Positions 1 to 8,385 of a stretch of 64,000 nucleotides of DNA are shown in pieces (the stretch's first letter is position 1; every line of letters starts with the position of its first letter). The stretch lies in the NCBI GenBank assembly GCA_963760435.1, contig CAVXDE010000026.1:1-64000 (forward strand). Reading direction: 5' to 3'. This DNA comes from JAFAXD01 sp963760435 (GTDB lineage: Bacteria > Pseudomonadota > Alphaproteobacteria > Rhizobiales > Xanthobacteraceae). Below the pieces are notes generated by a model. That model had not been told where the DNA came from and searched no databases. It saw only the letters and a program-made list of their open reading frames with translations. A program made the translations under genes and the position numbers.

Positions 1-1030
1 TAGCACACCAGTTTGGCCAAACGTCGCGCGAATCCAGGACGTCGCGACAGAGATGACGACAAAGATCGCAGCAAAGATGAATGCTGTGGGTATTTGCAGT
101 GGATTGGCCGCGGGAAGGCTTAGATTTGTCCTGTGCTGCTGTTCCGCCGTGCTGCGCCATTCGTATGCAGCGAGCCCAGCACCAAGTACGAACAATGCAC
201 CCAGCGCCGGTGCGAGAACCCAGGCTAAGCTGCACATTGAAGAGAGCTATGACGACGCCGAGGCGGACGTACATAACCGCGGTTGCGGCGATAATTCCTG
301 CTACGAGATCAGAGCGAGCCGGGCCAACTTCCCGCTGACGTTTTGCGAGAACGACCGTTGTAGCCGTCGATGAGTAAAGCGCACCTAGGATTGCCGGCAG
401 CAACGCGACTTTAGGTACGGGTACGTACTTTTGCAACAAGTAGCTCAGATATGACAACGTGCAGACCGCAACCACTGCCAACCAAACGTGATAAGGCGTG
501 AGGGTGGTCGCCACCGTTATCGGCTGGTTTGGAACGAGTGGTAGGATGATTCCAATGAGAATTAGGAATTTCCCGGCGGTTAGTAGTTCCTCCTGCGGGG
601 CCACCTCAATAAGTCTGTGGAGCCGTTCCCGAGTATCGAGAAGAATAACCGCAGCCACAGAAACGGCAACGACCACCCAGGGCGGCTGCGTAAGGGCGAC
701 CGGTCCGATGACGTAGTCGCAAGCAAACTCGAGACAGGTATGATCAAGCTAGTTGAATTTGGACCCGGTGGCGCATTGCGTAGATAGGCGTGGAGCCATA
801 GTGCCAACGCGAGTAAGCTTGCGATGAATGCCAGCGAGTGTTGTCGTTCGACCAGGTAAAGCATTGCACCTGAGACGGCTAGCATGGGAAACGTCCGAAT
901 CCCACCGGAAACCAACCGGTCTTCGCGCTTGTATACCTCCTCAAATGCGAGACCGAAGGAACACCGCTAGACCGAATGCAAGAGCAAGGCGTCCAGCCAG
1001 TTCCACAGGAGCCAACTCGGCACCAGTCAT
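1..1030 (-). pseudogene. Broken MgtC/SapB-DUF4010 family membrane protein (partial)
   Basis: Read on the minus strand from an ATG at 1030, three frames join into one membrane protein that leaves the window at base 1. The start MTGAELAPVELAGRLALAFG and the following GGIRTFP segment fit the MgtC/SapB N-terminal region. The rest (VIGPVALTQPPW, then TAGKFLILIGIILPLVP, then LGALYSSTATTVVLAKRQ) fits the DUF4010 C-terminal half. Frame changes lie near 955 (one extra base), 712 and 235, so no single ORF covers it. MgtC-type proteins are inner-membrane proteins linked to Mg2+ limitation or ATPase control; the role of DUF4010 fusions is unclear. Three indels in one gene within a relic-rich region suggest real decay, but sequencing error cannot be excluded. 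Confidence 0.7.
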
Positions 1031-1793
1031 AAACTCCGTCTCCGCTTCCTAGCCGTGGGCACTTCATCCCTCATTGTCACTCAACGCTGGGGCAAAGAAA
1101 CCTGGCCCGTCACGGCGTCAAACCTCCGTAGCAACGCGTCTCGTTGGGAGCGGGCGGAGGCTTTGGTTGACGATCGCCGGCCGCGTCCGGCGGATATCTG
1201 CCCCGCACATTCATCCGAATAATCGCGGGAGTTTGTATCCAGATTGTCAATAATACTACTGATTTCGCTTGTAATTTTGACCTAGCTCAACTCGGATCGC
1301 TGCCCTCAAGGACGGAAAGGTGATTGCTTGGGTTGTGACGCTGCCCGCTGCGGGACTGATGGCCGCCTTGTTCTATACGCTGTGCGGGCTGGTCCCTTGA
1401 GCGAAGGTGCGTGCGGGGCCTCCAACATGGGGGGGTATTAACGACGTTGCACCGCCGGCGCTAATATGACCCTGAGCAAGATCGTGAGCGAGCAGAGCAG
1501 TGCCTGCTCATGGCGGCGGCTGCAATCGATCCCGATGCCGCACTCAAGCTGCGCCAATTGACGGCCAATTACAACCGCTGAACATTCAGATGGTCCCCCT
1601 ACGGGACGTTCCCTGAAGTCGAGCCCGGATCTAATTGCACCGTCCAGCGGTTGTTGATGTGTTGCCATGTGCTGTGAAACGTTCCATCGTGAAACTATTT
1701 CTCTTTACGCATTTAAAACCAGGGCGCGAGGTTCTACATATTCGGTGGAAAGCATTCGGCTGACCAAAACAGCAAATCAAAACGGTAGAAACC
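1031..1793. other. Gene-poor stretch with relics
   Basis: No convincing intact gene. It holds the PiT-like tail listed separately (1320-1400). A short + strand reading near 1500-1580 ends in a Lys/Leu/Arg helix and resembles the C-terminus of small rhizobial hypotheticals, but is too short to call. Confidence 0.4.
1320..1400 (+). pseudogene. C-terminal relic of a PiT-type phosphate permease
   Basis: The + frame from 1320 reads VIAWVVTLPAAGLMAALFY and then TLCGLVP before a TGA. The pattern AWVVTLPAA followed by a hydrophobic stretch is typical of the last transmembrane helix of PiT-family inorganic phosphate transporters. Nothing upstream in any frame continues the protein, so only about 26 residues remain. 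It is a deletion remnant if the match holds; it rests on one short motif. Confidence 0.45.
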
Positions 1794-2045
1794 ATGGAGT
1801 TTATCCGGCGTAATATCAGCGATGTGCTGGCAGATCTGCCCGAAATTTGCGCCGCACATCTACCGAGCGACAACAGCCCGATCCTCATCAAACGCGGAAC
1901 ACGCGGTTATTGTCTGCGCTGGGAGGCCTATGATGGCGAACGCTTCAACAGGCACCACGGCATCACTGACGCCCAGGTGGAGGCGATGCTCGCAGGTTCG
2001 ATGTTCGGATTCGATTCTCCGGGGGCAGATCCGCTTAACCACTAA
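1794..2045 (+). CDS. Hypothetical protein, 83 aa
   Basis: ATG-initiated ORF for a soluble, mildly acidic 83-residue protein with no membrane segment or signal peptide. The ordered composition (alternating hydrophobic and charged residues, then RWEAYDGERFNRHHGI) looks like a real small domain rather than a shadow frame. No family is recognised. Neighbours are relics and tiny membrane peptides, so context gives no function. Confidence 0.5.
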   Translation: MEFIRRNISDVLADLPEICAAHLPSDNSPILIKRGTRGYCLRWEAYDGERFNRHHGITDAQVEAMLAGSMFGFDSPGADPLNH

Positions 2046-2120
2046 GGCACGCGCGCGTCACAGAGACCGAAGACGGTCGCAAAAATGGGCACGCTACGCT
2101 TGGGGGTAAAGCTCAAATCC

Positions 2121-2231
2121 TCAATATATCCATTGGGAGTAGAGCCATAGGCCCAATATGGCGAAGGCCAGAACAAGCGCTCCCCGCCACCCCCACTTGA
2201 ATAGCAAATAAATAAGCTTTTTCGGATCCAT
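2121..2231 (-). CDS. Small single-span membrane protein, 36 aa
   Basis: Starts at the ATG at 2231 and encodes MDPKKLIYLLFKWGWRGALV, then a hydrophobic run ending in SQWIY. One transmembrane helix fills most of the peptide behind a basic N-terminus, which predicts a cytoplasmic N-terminus. No strong ribosome-binding site is seen. A longer in-frame start at 2378 would add an unlikely Pro/Arg-rich leader. Function unknown. Confidence 0.4.
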   Translation of the reverse strand: MDPKKLIYLLFKWGWRGALVLAFAILGLWLYSQWIY

Positions 2232-2555
2232 GTCAAAAAATCGAGTCCCCGACCCAACTCGGCGGGGGTTAGAGGCGGGGCGGGGCCTCAACTCCAGGAC
2301 GACGATGCTTATTGCTGGTCTCGTCATGGGAATTGTGGATACAACGAAAGAGCAAGAAAAAAGTTGCTTCATACTCAAAAGTTATATTTGTAGCATCGTG
2401 CGTCCAGCGGTCAGAGCAAGGTCAGGTTGAGTTGCCCACATTATTCCAAACGTCACGCGGCGCGTTCAAATGGCATGAGCAATTTGGCACAGTCTTCACT
2501 TGTCGGCAGCGCTAGTTTTTGATCTTCGATAGGTGTCTCCTTCAGAGCAAATAAA

Positions 2556-2630
2556 ATGAACATTTTCTATATCATCGGCGTCGTGGTCGTCATAATCCTA
2601 GTCGCGGGCTTTCTCGGGTTCCACGTATAA
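2556..2630 (+). CDS. Tiny single-span membrane peptide, 24 aa
   Basis: The ORF reads MNIFYIIGVVVVIILVAGF and then LGFHV before TAA. It is almost entirely one transmembrane helix. Peptides starting MNIFYIIGV with a Val/Ile core are common as unannotated small membrane proteins in rhizobial genomes (from memory, not searched). It lies alone between relics. Function unknown. Confidence 0.6.
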   Translation: MNIFYIIGVVVVIILVAGFLGFHV

Positions 2631-2751
2631 GAAATGACCGACCGCCCGCCCGATCGCAGTGAAGGTGCCGTCGCCGGGCGTCCGTGGACCGGTCGCAGCA
2701 TCGCGGATAAGGACGACCGTCCTCGGCGGCCTGAAAATCGCGCGATGACTG

Positions 2752-3324
2752 TTAATGAGAGCGTTCAGTCACCCGCCTGGGGGCCGCTGCGATTGCGGTC
2801 GGGAATCTGATGGTCCAAACCGTGCCATGGTCCGAGTCGACCACCGCGGTTCCGCGAACCTGTTCGACCAACCGCCGCACCAGGCCGAGCCCGTGCCGCT
2901 TGTCTTCGGCACTGACCTTGAAGCCGTGCCGTTGTCGCTGATGGTCATGGTCGCCATGTCGAGATCTCCGGCGACGCGGCGCACTGACACGGTGGCCGAC
3001 CCCTTGCCGCTGGGAAAGGCGTGGTCATAGCTGTTGGTGACCAGCTCCGCGACGACGATGCCCAATGCCGTCACCACATCGAGATCGAGGATCAGCGTCG
3101 CTGTCGCAAGTCACCGTGATCCGGCGCCGCTTGAATCTGCGCGAGATTGAGGCACAGCGATTTTACATAGCTGTCGAAATCGGTCGTTCGTGTCATCTCG
3201 TTGCCGAGCAGATGGTCATAAACCTGCGCTAGGGTGGAAACGCATCGAGACTCTCTCGACAATCGCTCCGCAACACATGCAAGCTGCATCCGCGTTTGGA
3301 CATCCGCCAAGCGCGCAGGCTTTG
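2752..3324 (-). pseudogene. Relic of an HWE/HisKA_2-type sensor histidine kinase
   Basis: The minus strand carries pieces of one kinase in different frames. Near 3310-3100 is a dimerisation-type segment (LLGNEMTRTTDFDSYVKSLC). From about 3085 the ATPase N-box reads VVAELVTNSYDHAFP, then TISDNG. After another frame change come HGLGLVRRLVEQVRGTAVV and HGTVWTIRFP, the G-box region and C-terminus, ending at TAA 2752-2754. The N-box/HGLGL layout is that of HWE and HisKA_2 kinases. Frame changes near 3110 and 2930 plus loss of the sensor part make it a pseudogene. Confidence 0.7.
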
Positions 3325-3425
3325 TTACGTCGAGCGCTTGCCGATGAGCTTCTTGGTTACTTGCTCAACGGTGCCCTTCACGGCCAACGAATGACCTGGA
3401 CCAAACATAATTAGAGCGTGATCGC
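3321..3425. repeat. Copy 1 of a diverged ~100-bp duplication (partner 5393-5490)
   Basis: By eye this stretch matches 5393-5490 at roughly 85 percent identity over about 100 bases in the same orientation. It contains the 3' end of the 66-aa gene at 3325-3525. The partner copy keeps only that 3' end. Confidence 0.7.
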
Positions 3426-3525
3426 CTGTTAGGTCCTTCGTCCCCCTTTGTATCCACTGCACATTGGAAGCGTTGACCCTCACCTCGCCGTCGGCGCCTT
3501 CGAACTCCACAAAACTCGCTTCCAT
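3325..3525 (-). CDS. Hypothetical protein, 66 aa
   Basis: Starts at the ATG at 3525, preceded by GGAG eight bases upstream, which supports this start. The protein is a small beta-rich domain: acidic N-terminus, then WIQRGTKDL, ALIMFGPGHSLAVKGTV and a C-terminal helix VEQVTKKLIGK. The layout (short sheet, a hydrophobic strand, then a 'KGTVEQV' helix) is loosely like small FlbD-type proteins, but I would not assign that. Its C-terminal third is duplicated at 5397-5490. Confidence 0.6.
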   Translation of the reverse strand: MEASFVEFEGADGEVRVNASNVQWIQRGTKDLTGDHALIMFGPGHSLAVKGTVEQVTKKLIGKRST

Positions 3526-3699
3526 GGCTTAATCTCCGTCTGTGAATTGCTCATCGTTACCGCTTCAGGTTCTCTCCCGCGCCACTTGCTTTTCCCACTT
3601 TGGTCGTGCACGGCGGCAATGAAACCCACGCGGTGCCCATTCAGCAGGACAGTGGACGTAGCCGTCAACGTCGAGTTCCGGCGCTGGCCGACCGAAGCT

Positions 3700-3858
3700 C
3701 TATCTTTGGCTTTCCGGTGTGGTTTGCGCCTGCTTGGCTCTTTCTTCGATCAATAGTTTAAGCAGGATGGTCTGCTTTCCTGGGTCGATTTCTGTGCTCA
3801 GACACTTCATGAAGCGCTCAACGTTCTCGTGTTCGATGTACTGACGCATCGTGAACAT
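3700..3858 (-). CDS. Hypothetical small helical protein, 52 aa
   Basis: The minus-strand ORF begins MFTMRQYIEHENVERFMKCL and ends in a charged helix (LLIEERAKQAQ) at TAG. Proteins of this pattern, an 'RxxNIERF' helix followed by LL-LL-EEE-AK, are common unannotated genes in Bradyrhizobium-type genomes (recollection only). A GGAAA stretch precedes the start. Function unknown. Confidence 0.45.
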   Translation of the reverse strand: MFTMRQYIEHENVERFMKCLSTEIDPGKQTILLKLLIEERAKQAQTTPESQR

Positions 3859-4083
3859 TGGGATTTTCCGTTGGTGAGAAGCACCCCCTGGCCAACCGGC
3901 GCCTTAGACCACCACCGGCTTGTGCGGGACGCGACGGCCCAGCCCACTCGGCGCGGGCGGGCCGTCGTCCCTACCGTCGGGGGGAGGCCACTCCCGCTCC
4001 GTCGGCGATGTAAATACTAGGCGCGCAGTCGGAGTGGAAGCTGTTCAATATTGCTCAGTCAATGCGAAAGCCGTTTCCTAACG

Positions 4084-4221
4084 CTAACTAACGCCGCCCT
4101 GGTTGCCGGAGGCGGGTGAAAAGCTCGACACGTCGATCAATGCCTGATGGCGACAGGCGTCGTTGAGGCAGTAGGCGAGCAGGTGCTGCACGCCCTGCTC
4201 GCGCGTGTTGCCCAGCGTCAT
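4084..4221 (-). CDS. Truncated MTLGN-type small Cys protein, 45 aa
   Basis: The ORF starts MTLGNTREQGVQHLLAYC and keeps a second Cys five residues on (NDACRH). In rhizobial genomes many small proteins start MTLGNMR..G and carry two CxxC/H-type Cys pairs, suggesting a zinc-binding fold. Here only the first Cys pair is left and the chain ends after about 33 family-like residues in a Ser/Gly-rich tail, so it is probably a recombined or truncated member. Two further MTLGN starts lie at 4394 and 4974. Confidence 0.4.
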   Translation of the reverse strand: MTLGNTREQGVQHLLAYCLNDACRHQALIDVSSFSPASGNQGGVS

Positions 4222-4232
4222 CGACGCCCTAA

Positions 4233-4394
4233 TCATTTCCCCCGCTTTTCCTTCGCTTCTGCCAAGCGAGTGTAGTAGGCGGCCATCGCATAGTGCTGCG
4301 CCCTACTTTCATTCGTAATGGCTGCTTGCGCGAGCGCCACTTCTTCGTCCGGTAATTGGCGATAGTCTGCGCTCGTCATGTTGCCAAGCGTCAT
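4233..4394 (-). CDS. Hypothetical small helical protein, 53 aa
   Basis: Reads MTLGNMTSADYRQLPDEEVA and then an Ala-rich helix with AMAAYYTRLAEAKEKRGK. The alternative start at the second Met (4379) fits the helical domain better, because the first five residues match the unrelated MTLGN leader seen at 4221 and 4974. It appears soluble. Function unknown; divergent from mscL. Confidence 0.45.
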   Translation of the reverse strand: MTLGNMTSADYRQLPDEEVALAQAAITNESRAQHYAMAAYYTRLAEAKEKRGK

Positions 4395-4513
4395 TTGGCG
4401 GGCCGGGGGGATGCTTCGGGTTGGCCATCGCGCGACGCCATCTGGACTCGCGGCTCGCAACCAGGCCAGAATATATCCAGCGAGCTAATCCGCCAGACCT
4501 TTGGGGGCCTCCC

Positions 4514-4924
4514 ATGCTCGACGAATTCAAGAAATTTGCCATGCGCGGCAACGTGGTCGATCTCGCCGTCGGCGTCATCATCGGGGCCGCGTTCGGAGCA
4601 ATTATAAACTCTTTGGTCGGCGACATCATTATGCCGATCATCGGAGCCATAACTGGCGGACTAGACTTCTCGAACTACTACACTGGCCTTTCTTCCAAGG
4701 TCGCAGCTGGCGCATCATACGCCGACGCGAAGAAGCAAGGCGCCGTGCTCGGCTGGGGCCAATTTCTCACTGTCGCGCTGAACTTCCTTATCATCGCATG
4801 GGTACTGTTCATCGCGATCAAGGGGATCAATAAATTGAAAACGGCAGAGGCTCCAGCCCCCTCTTCTGGACCAACACCGGAGGTCATGCTGTTGACAGAA
4901 ATTCGCGATCTGTTGAAAAAATAA
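4514..4924 (+). CDS. mscL: Large-conductance mechanosensitive channel MscL
   Basis: MscL is a homopentameric inner-membrane channel that opens under membrane tension to release solutes during osmotic downshock. The 136-residue protein has the family length and order. The N-terminal amphipathic helix MLDEFKKFAMRGNVVDLAVG leads into TM1 (about residues 16-45, with the Gly/Ala-rich pore segment), a short periplasmic loop, TM2 (about 80-105) and a C-terminal helical bundle ending in LLTEIRDLLKK. I chose the ATG at 4514 because it gives the canonical N-terminus; the frame is open further upstream. It is one of the few fully intact genes in the first 8 kb, between minus-strand small ORFs, and appears to be its own transcription unit. 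Confidence 0.95.
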   Translation: MLDEFKKFAMRGNVVDLAVGVIIGAAFGAIINSLVGDIIMPIIGAITGGLDFSNYYTGLSSKVAAGASYADAKKQGAVLGWGQFLTVALNFLIIAWVLFIAIKGINKLKTAEAPAPSSGPTPEVMLLTEIRDLLKK

Positions 4925-4938
4925 CGGAGACCGAACCT

Positions 4939-4974
4939 TCAACACTCATCCTCGCGTATGTTGCCGAGTGTCAT
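4939..4974 (-). pseudogene. MTLGN leader fragment
   Basis: Eleven codons reading MTLGNIREDEC then TGA. It is the third occurrence within 800 bp of the MTLGN start, apparently the 5' end of the same small-protein family with the body lost. Confidence 0.35.
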
Positions 4975-4993
4975 CGACGGGTTGGGTATGAGA

Positions 4994-5380
4994 TCACCCC
5001 AGTCGGTGGATGCGAGCGAGGTTCTCGATTTCGTGAGCTTGCAGGATGGTCTTGCCAGTCTCGGCATCATCACCGACCATGATATCGTACCAGCGGGCCG
5101 CCGCACTGTAGGCAAAACGGGCAGTTGGTAAGTCCTGCTTGCGCATGATGTTGTGAAGGTCTTGGCTGATACGCCAGTTGTCAACCAAGGGGTTTGAATC
5201 GCGTAGATGTCTGTGTTGGGTCTCATTTTCGATCGGGACGAGACCAACATCAAGTGCCGTCATGTCGGCTCTGTCCCAAAAGTGGAAGAAAACAGAGTAT
5301 TGCATCTGCCACGATGAATCTTTGTGGGTTTGATGGTCTCGTGGGGCCAGCTCGTTGTCGATTAATATCTGGCGGACCAA
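4994..5380 (-). CDS. Hypothetical protein, 128 aa
   Basis: Open frame of 128 residues, starting with TTG at 5380; an AGG lies just upstream. An alternative start is the internal Met of MQYSVFFHFWDRADM. The protein is soluble and rich in Asp, His and aromatics (YSVFFHFWDRADM; AARWYDIMVGDDAETGKTI). No family is recognised and context gives no clue. Confidence 0.45.
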   Translation of the reverse strand: MVRQILIDNELAPRDHQTHKDSSWQMQYSVFFHFWDRADMTALDVGLVPIENETQHRHLRDSNPLVDNWRISQDLHNIMRKQDLPTARFAYSAAARWYDIMVGDDAETGKTILQAHEIENLARIHRLG

Positions 5381-5396
5381 GCTACCTGGGGTTTTG

Positions 5397-5490
5397 CTAC
5401 GTCGAGTGTTTACCGATTAGCTTCTTGGTCACTTGCTCAACCGTACCCTTCACGGCCAAAGAAGACCTGGACCAAGTGTAATTAGAGCTT
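5397..5490 (-). pseudogene. Duplicated 3' end of the 66-aa gene
   Basis: The frame ending at 5397 reads SLAVKGTVEQVTKKLIGKHST, one residue different from the end of the 66-aa protein at 3325-3525. Upstream of that the homology stops and the frame runs into unrelated Arg/Pro-rich sequence, so only about 25-30 codons survive. Confidence 0.6.
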
Positions 5491-5927
5491 GACCGTGAAC
5501 CTGATCGAAGGAGCCCCAGCGGATTACCGAGCACAAGCCGCGCGCATGCGGCCGCTGTCCAGGCAACGCTAGAGGCGGCAGGTATCGAATTTCTCGATGG
5601 CGAGGCGCGCCAAGCGGGCGGCTGCGGTCGAAAAAGCGGAAGTAAGGCCACCCTAGGGGCGCGCAATGTGCCAAGCATTCCGCATCGCGGGGAACCGCGG
5701 CAGCGGATAGCGACGATAGATGCCGTAGTGCATCAAAAGCCGGTGGAAGAACGCTATCATAATTCCTGCCCTTCTATTATTTTCGCCATTATCTGGACGC
5801 CGGGGCATTCACTGATGTGTCCGGCTTCGCTGTTTTAGCATTGATGGCGACAGTCGTGGCTCCGATCATATCAATCCTCAAAAAGGGTAGATCCTGGTCG
5901 GACTTCCGGACCGACGGTCGACGTCAA
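5491..5927. other. Gene-poor stretch
   Basis: No intact gene. On the + strand at 5566-5620 a frame reads TLEAAGIEFLDGEA, which resembles the end of short XRE-type helix-turn-helix proteins. Too little is left to annotate as a gene. Confidence 0.35.
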
Positions 5928-6068
5928 TTAAGACGGCGGGATCGTCGGTTGAGCGATTCTGCTGACCCATTCTTCGCGGCTGAGAAACGGCCCTGACTAG
6001 AGGTGGCCGTCGTCGTCAATCGCGTACCAGCCTTCCTTGATGCCGCGCATGTCAGATTGGCTTTTCAT
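5928..6068 (-). pseudogene. Paralogue of the 8120-8287 gene, interrupted by an amber stop
   Basis: From the ATG at 6068 the frame reads MKSQSDMRGIKEGWYAIDDD, GHL, then TAG (5997-5999), then SGPFLSREEWVSRIAQP to a TAA at 5928-5930. The intact gene at 8120 has SDMRGIKCGWYAIEDDGNL, then SSGPFSSLEECVKKIAQP. The paralogues align end to end with no gap, and the amber sits where the intact copy has a Ser codon. A single substitution has therefore inactivated or shortened this copy. Confidence 0.75.
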
Positions 6069-6141
6069 CTACGTGATGTGGAAGCGGCTCTTTCTTTGTC
6101 ACCATCATCGTCATTGACCGATTCGTTGATGTGAAGCGGTT

Positions 6142-6462
6142 TCAATCTTTCCTTAGATGCGGGGCGTCAGGCATTTCGCAGGATGACCGCCACAAGTCAT
6201 CGAACACGTCTGCATTCTGCTTCTGATAGCGCAGGTCTAGTGCTACCTGGGTTGCAAGGAGCGGGGGCGCATAGCGTGTCTTCTCAGTGGCATAGTGCGA
6301 GTTCAACGCCGATGTAGCGACGAGCTGCGTCTCCAGCTCTTGCTTCCGATGGCGCAGCACCCTTTCATCAGCCTTAACGTTAGCGAGCAGCCGACGAATC
6401 TCGGTTCGCTTCTGGGCAACTGTATCGCGATGCTGGTCGAGCTCGATCGTTAAACTCGTCAT
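6142..6462 (-). CDS. Coiled-coil hypothetical protein, 106 aa
   Basis: The protein starts MTSLTIELDQHRDTVAQKRT and continues as a long charged helix rich in Arg, Glu, Lys and Leu (LLANVKADERVLRHRKQELE), with coiled-coil spacing over about residues 5-60. The C-terminal part is less ordered. No signal peptide, membrane span or family is recognised. No clear ribosome-binding site precedes the ATG at 6462. Confidence 0.45.
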   Translation of the reverse strand: MTSLTIELDQHRDTVAQKRTEIRRLLANVKADERVLRHRKQELETQLVATSALNSHYATEKTRYAPPLLATQVALDLRYQKQNADVFDDLWRSSCEMPDAPHLRKD

Positions 6463-6719
6463 CGTGGCATGCCCATTGTTCGAGCCTCAAGCCGAGAAGA
6501 GAAAGCCGCTCGGCGCAAGTTGTGCGAAGCCGATTGCGTTGTGTTATCGCCCGACACCCCTGGGTCATTAGGACAGGAGCAAACGAAGGCCGCCAGGATT
6601 GCTCCAAACGGCCTTACGTTGCGTCGGGCTCGTCGCATTGCCAAGCGTTGCGCTGTGGTGGTGCAAAGCGGTGTTGCGCGTTGCGTTCGCGGTGCGTACA
6701 AGACCTAGTTTCTCATATT

Positions 6720-7866
6720 GGGCTGCTCAGTCCTCACCACAAGCTGCGCACGGAAATATATGCTAGGGACTCCATCGATCGCGGCGCGCGAGAGGTCACA
6801 GGAATGCTGACGATCCTGATGGCGACTACAGGCGCCGTAGCTGGCCCCAATGTGCTCGATCTCGCCAAAATCCGCAGGCAGAAATCCAAATTCCGCGAAA
6901 CAAACTCGGTCCCTTGATCGACGCGGATCGTCACCGGCAATCCGAACTCTTTGGTGACCTTTCTCCGGGATGTCGACGACGTCGGCACCCCGGAACGTGA
7001 ACCGAGGCTCCAGCGCCGGGGAGAAACGGGAGAACGTATCGACGATCGTCAGGACGCGCAGCCTCTGGCCGGTCGCAAGCTGGTCGTGCACGAAATCGAT
7101 GGCCCACGTCTCGTTCGATCGCGTTGCCGGACGCCGGTCATCTCGCAGCTTGGCCTTGACCCGCCGCTTTGGCGTTTTATTGCGCAATTGCAGGCCTAAC
7201 TCGCGGTATATCCGCCGCGTCTTCTTCTCATTGATCCAACCTTCGCGACGCAGCTGCACCTGAATACGCCGATAGCCGAAGCGCACGCGGGTCTGGCAGA
7301 TCTCCCTCATGCGTTGTTCGAGGCCGGCCTGTCCGGGGCGGCGCGACTTGTAGTGGTAGGTCGAGGTGTCCATCTCGAGCACACGGCAGGCTCGAGGATG
7401 GACACATCCCACTGACCACAAACCGCATCGACCAGCTTGCGCTTCCTGACAGGCCTCACAGCTTTCGGCGGATGACGTCCTGCGGCATCTCACGATCGAG
7501 CGACAAGTCCGCCACCAGCTTCTTCAGCTTGTCGTTTTCATCCTCGAGCTGCTTGAGCCGACGCGTCTCGTGCGGCAACAGCCCATCGTGCTTCTTCTTC
7601 CAATTGAAATAGTCGCCTGCCTGTGATCTGCGGCAGATATCCGCGACCGCAACCCCGTCACGTCCTTGCTTCAAGATTAACGCCTTTTGGGCGTCCGAGA
7701 ACGCGAAGCCTTTATCGTCCTGCGCTCCTCCCAGCCGGGGGAATCGGCGCCGAAGACTGTAACCAAAAAATGATCCAGTTTTTGCGGTCTCAGAGCATAA
7801 TAGTTGGAAAGGGGAGCCGGAGCGGCGCTGTATTTGTATATTCAAACGGTCCCAACATCCGGACAA
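6720..7866 (-). mobile_element. Degenerate IS3-family insertion sequence remnant
   Basis: OrfA (about 7456-7770) keeps the helix-turn-helix/leucine-zipper region: FSDAQKALILKQGRDGVAVA, then FNWKKKHDGLLPHETRRLKQ and LEDENDKLKKLVADL. It has lost residues between the two HTH helices (DICRRSQAGDYFNW). OrfB (from 7493) shows the HTH_21 region and the first catalytic Asp in ETWAIDFVHD. After a frame change near 6965 the second catalytic Asp follows in TIRVDQGTEF. The third DDE acidic residue and the C-terminus are missing; recognisable sequence ends near 6890. A possible terminal inverted repeat TGTCCGGATGTTGGGACC lies at about 7847-7865 (minus strand). This layout (two ORFs, -1 frameshift) is that of IS3; this copy cannot be active. 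Confidence 0.85.
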
Positions 7867-8119
7867 CGCAATCGTCTACTTCGGACCAGCATGTAATTTC
7901 CCGACCCGCCATTGTTCTTTGGGTCCGACGCCCCACATAATTAGGCAATGGCAAGCAGTGGCTTGTCCGAGACTGCCAAAAAATCGGGCGACGTACCGAA
8001 GTCACCTTTCATACAGCGGCAGCTCTGATGCCATCGGCAGGCGCAAAGATACTCCAAATAAAGTTGCATTCGCACGCGGACCGACTTGGTCGATGGTCGG
8101 TGCGCACTGGAGCGCCACA
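7867..8119. other. Intergenic, low GC
   Basis: Flank of the IS remnant. No gene is seen; GC is visibly lower than in the core genes. Confidence 0.3.
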
Positions 8120-8287
8120 ATGACCGTTCCGCATTACATCAATGAAAGCAAATCTGACATGCGCGGCATCAAGTGCGGGTGGTACGCGATTGAGGACGAC
8201 GGCAACCTCTCTTCTGGACCTTTTTCCAGCCTCGAGGAGTGCGTCAAGAAAATCGCTCAGCCCAAGAACGGAAACAAAGCCGTCTAA
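8120..8287 (+). CDS. Hypothetical protein, 55 aa (intact paralogue)
   Basis: The ATG at 8120 is preceded by GGAG at good spacing. The small soluble protein has a core SDMRGIKCGWYAIEDDGNL and SSGPFSSLEECVKKIAQP. The pattern 'G-W-Y-A-I-x-D-D-G ... GPF-S..E' suggests a short beta-hairpin plus helix domain. A second copy with an in-frame amber lies at 5928-6068. Function unknown. Confidence 0.6.
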   Translation: MTVPHYINESKSDMRGIKCGWYAIEDDGNLSSGPFSSLEECVKKIAQPKNGNKAV

Positions 8288-8385
8288 GTTTCAACACGGA
8301 CGAACTGAAGCGCTTTCTCCCAACATCCGGCCTAGAGGGCGGCGGCAGGAGATCCAATCAAATCCGCCCCTTAAGGATGAACGTC

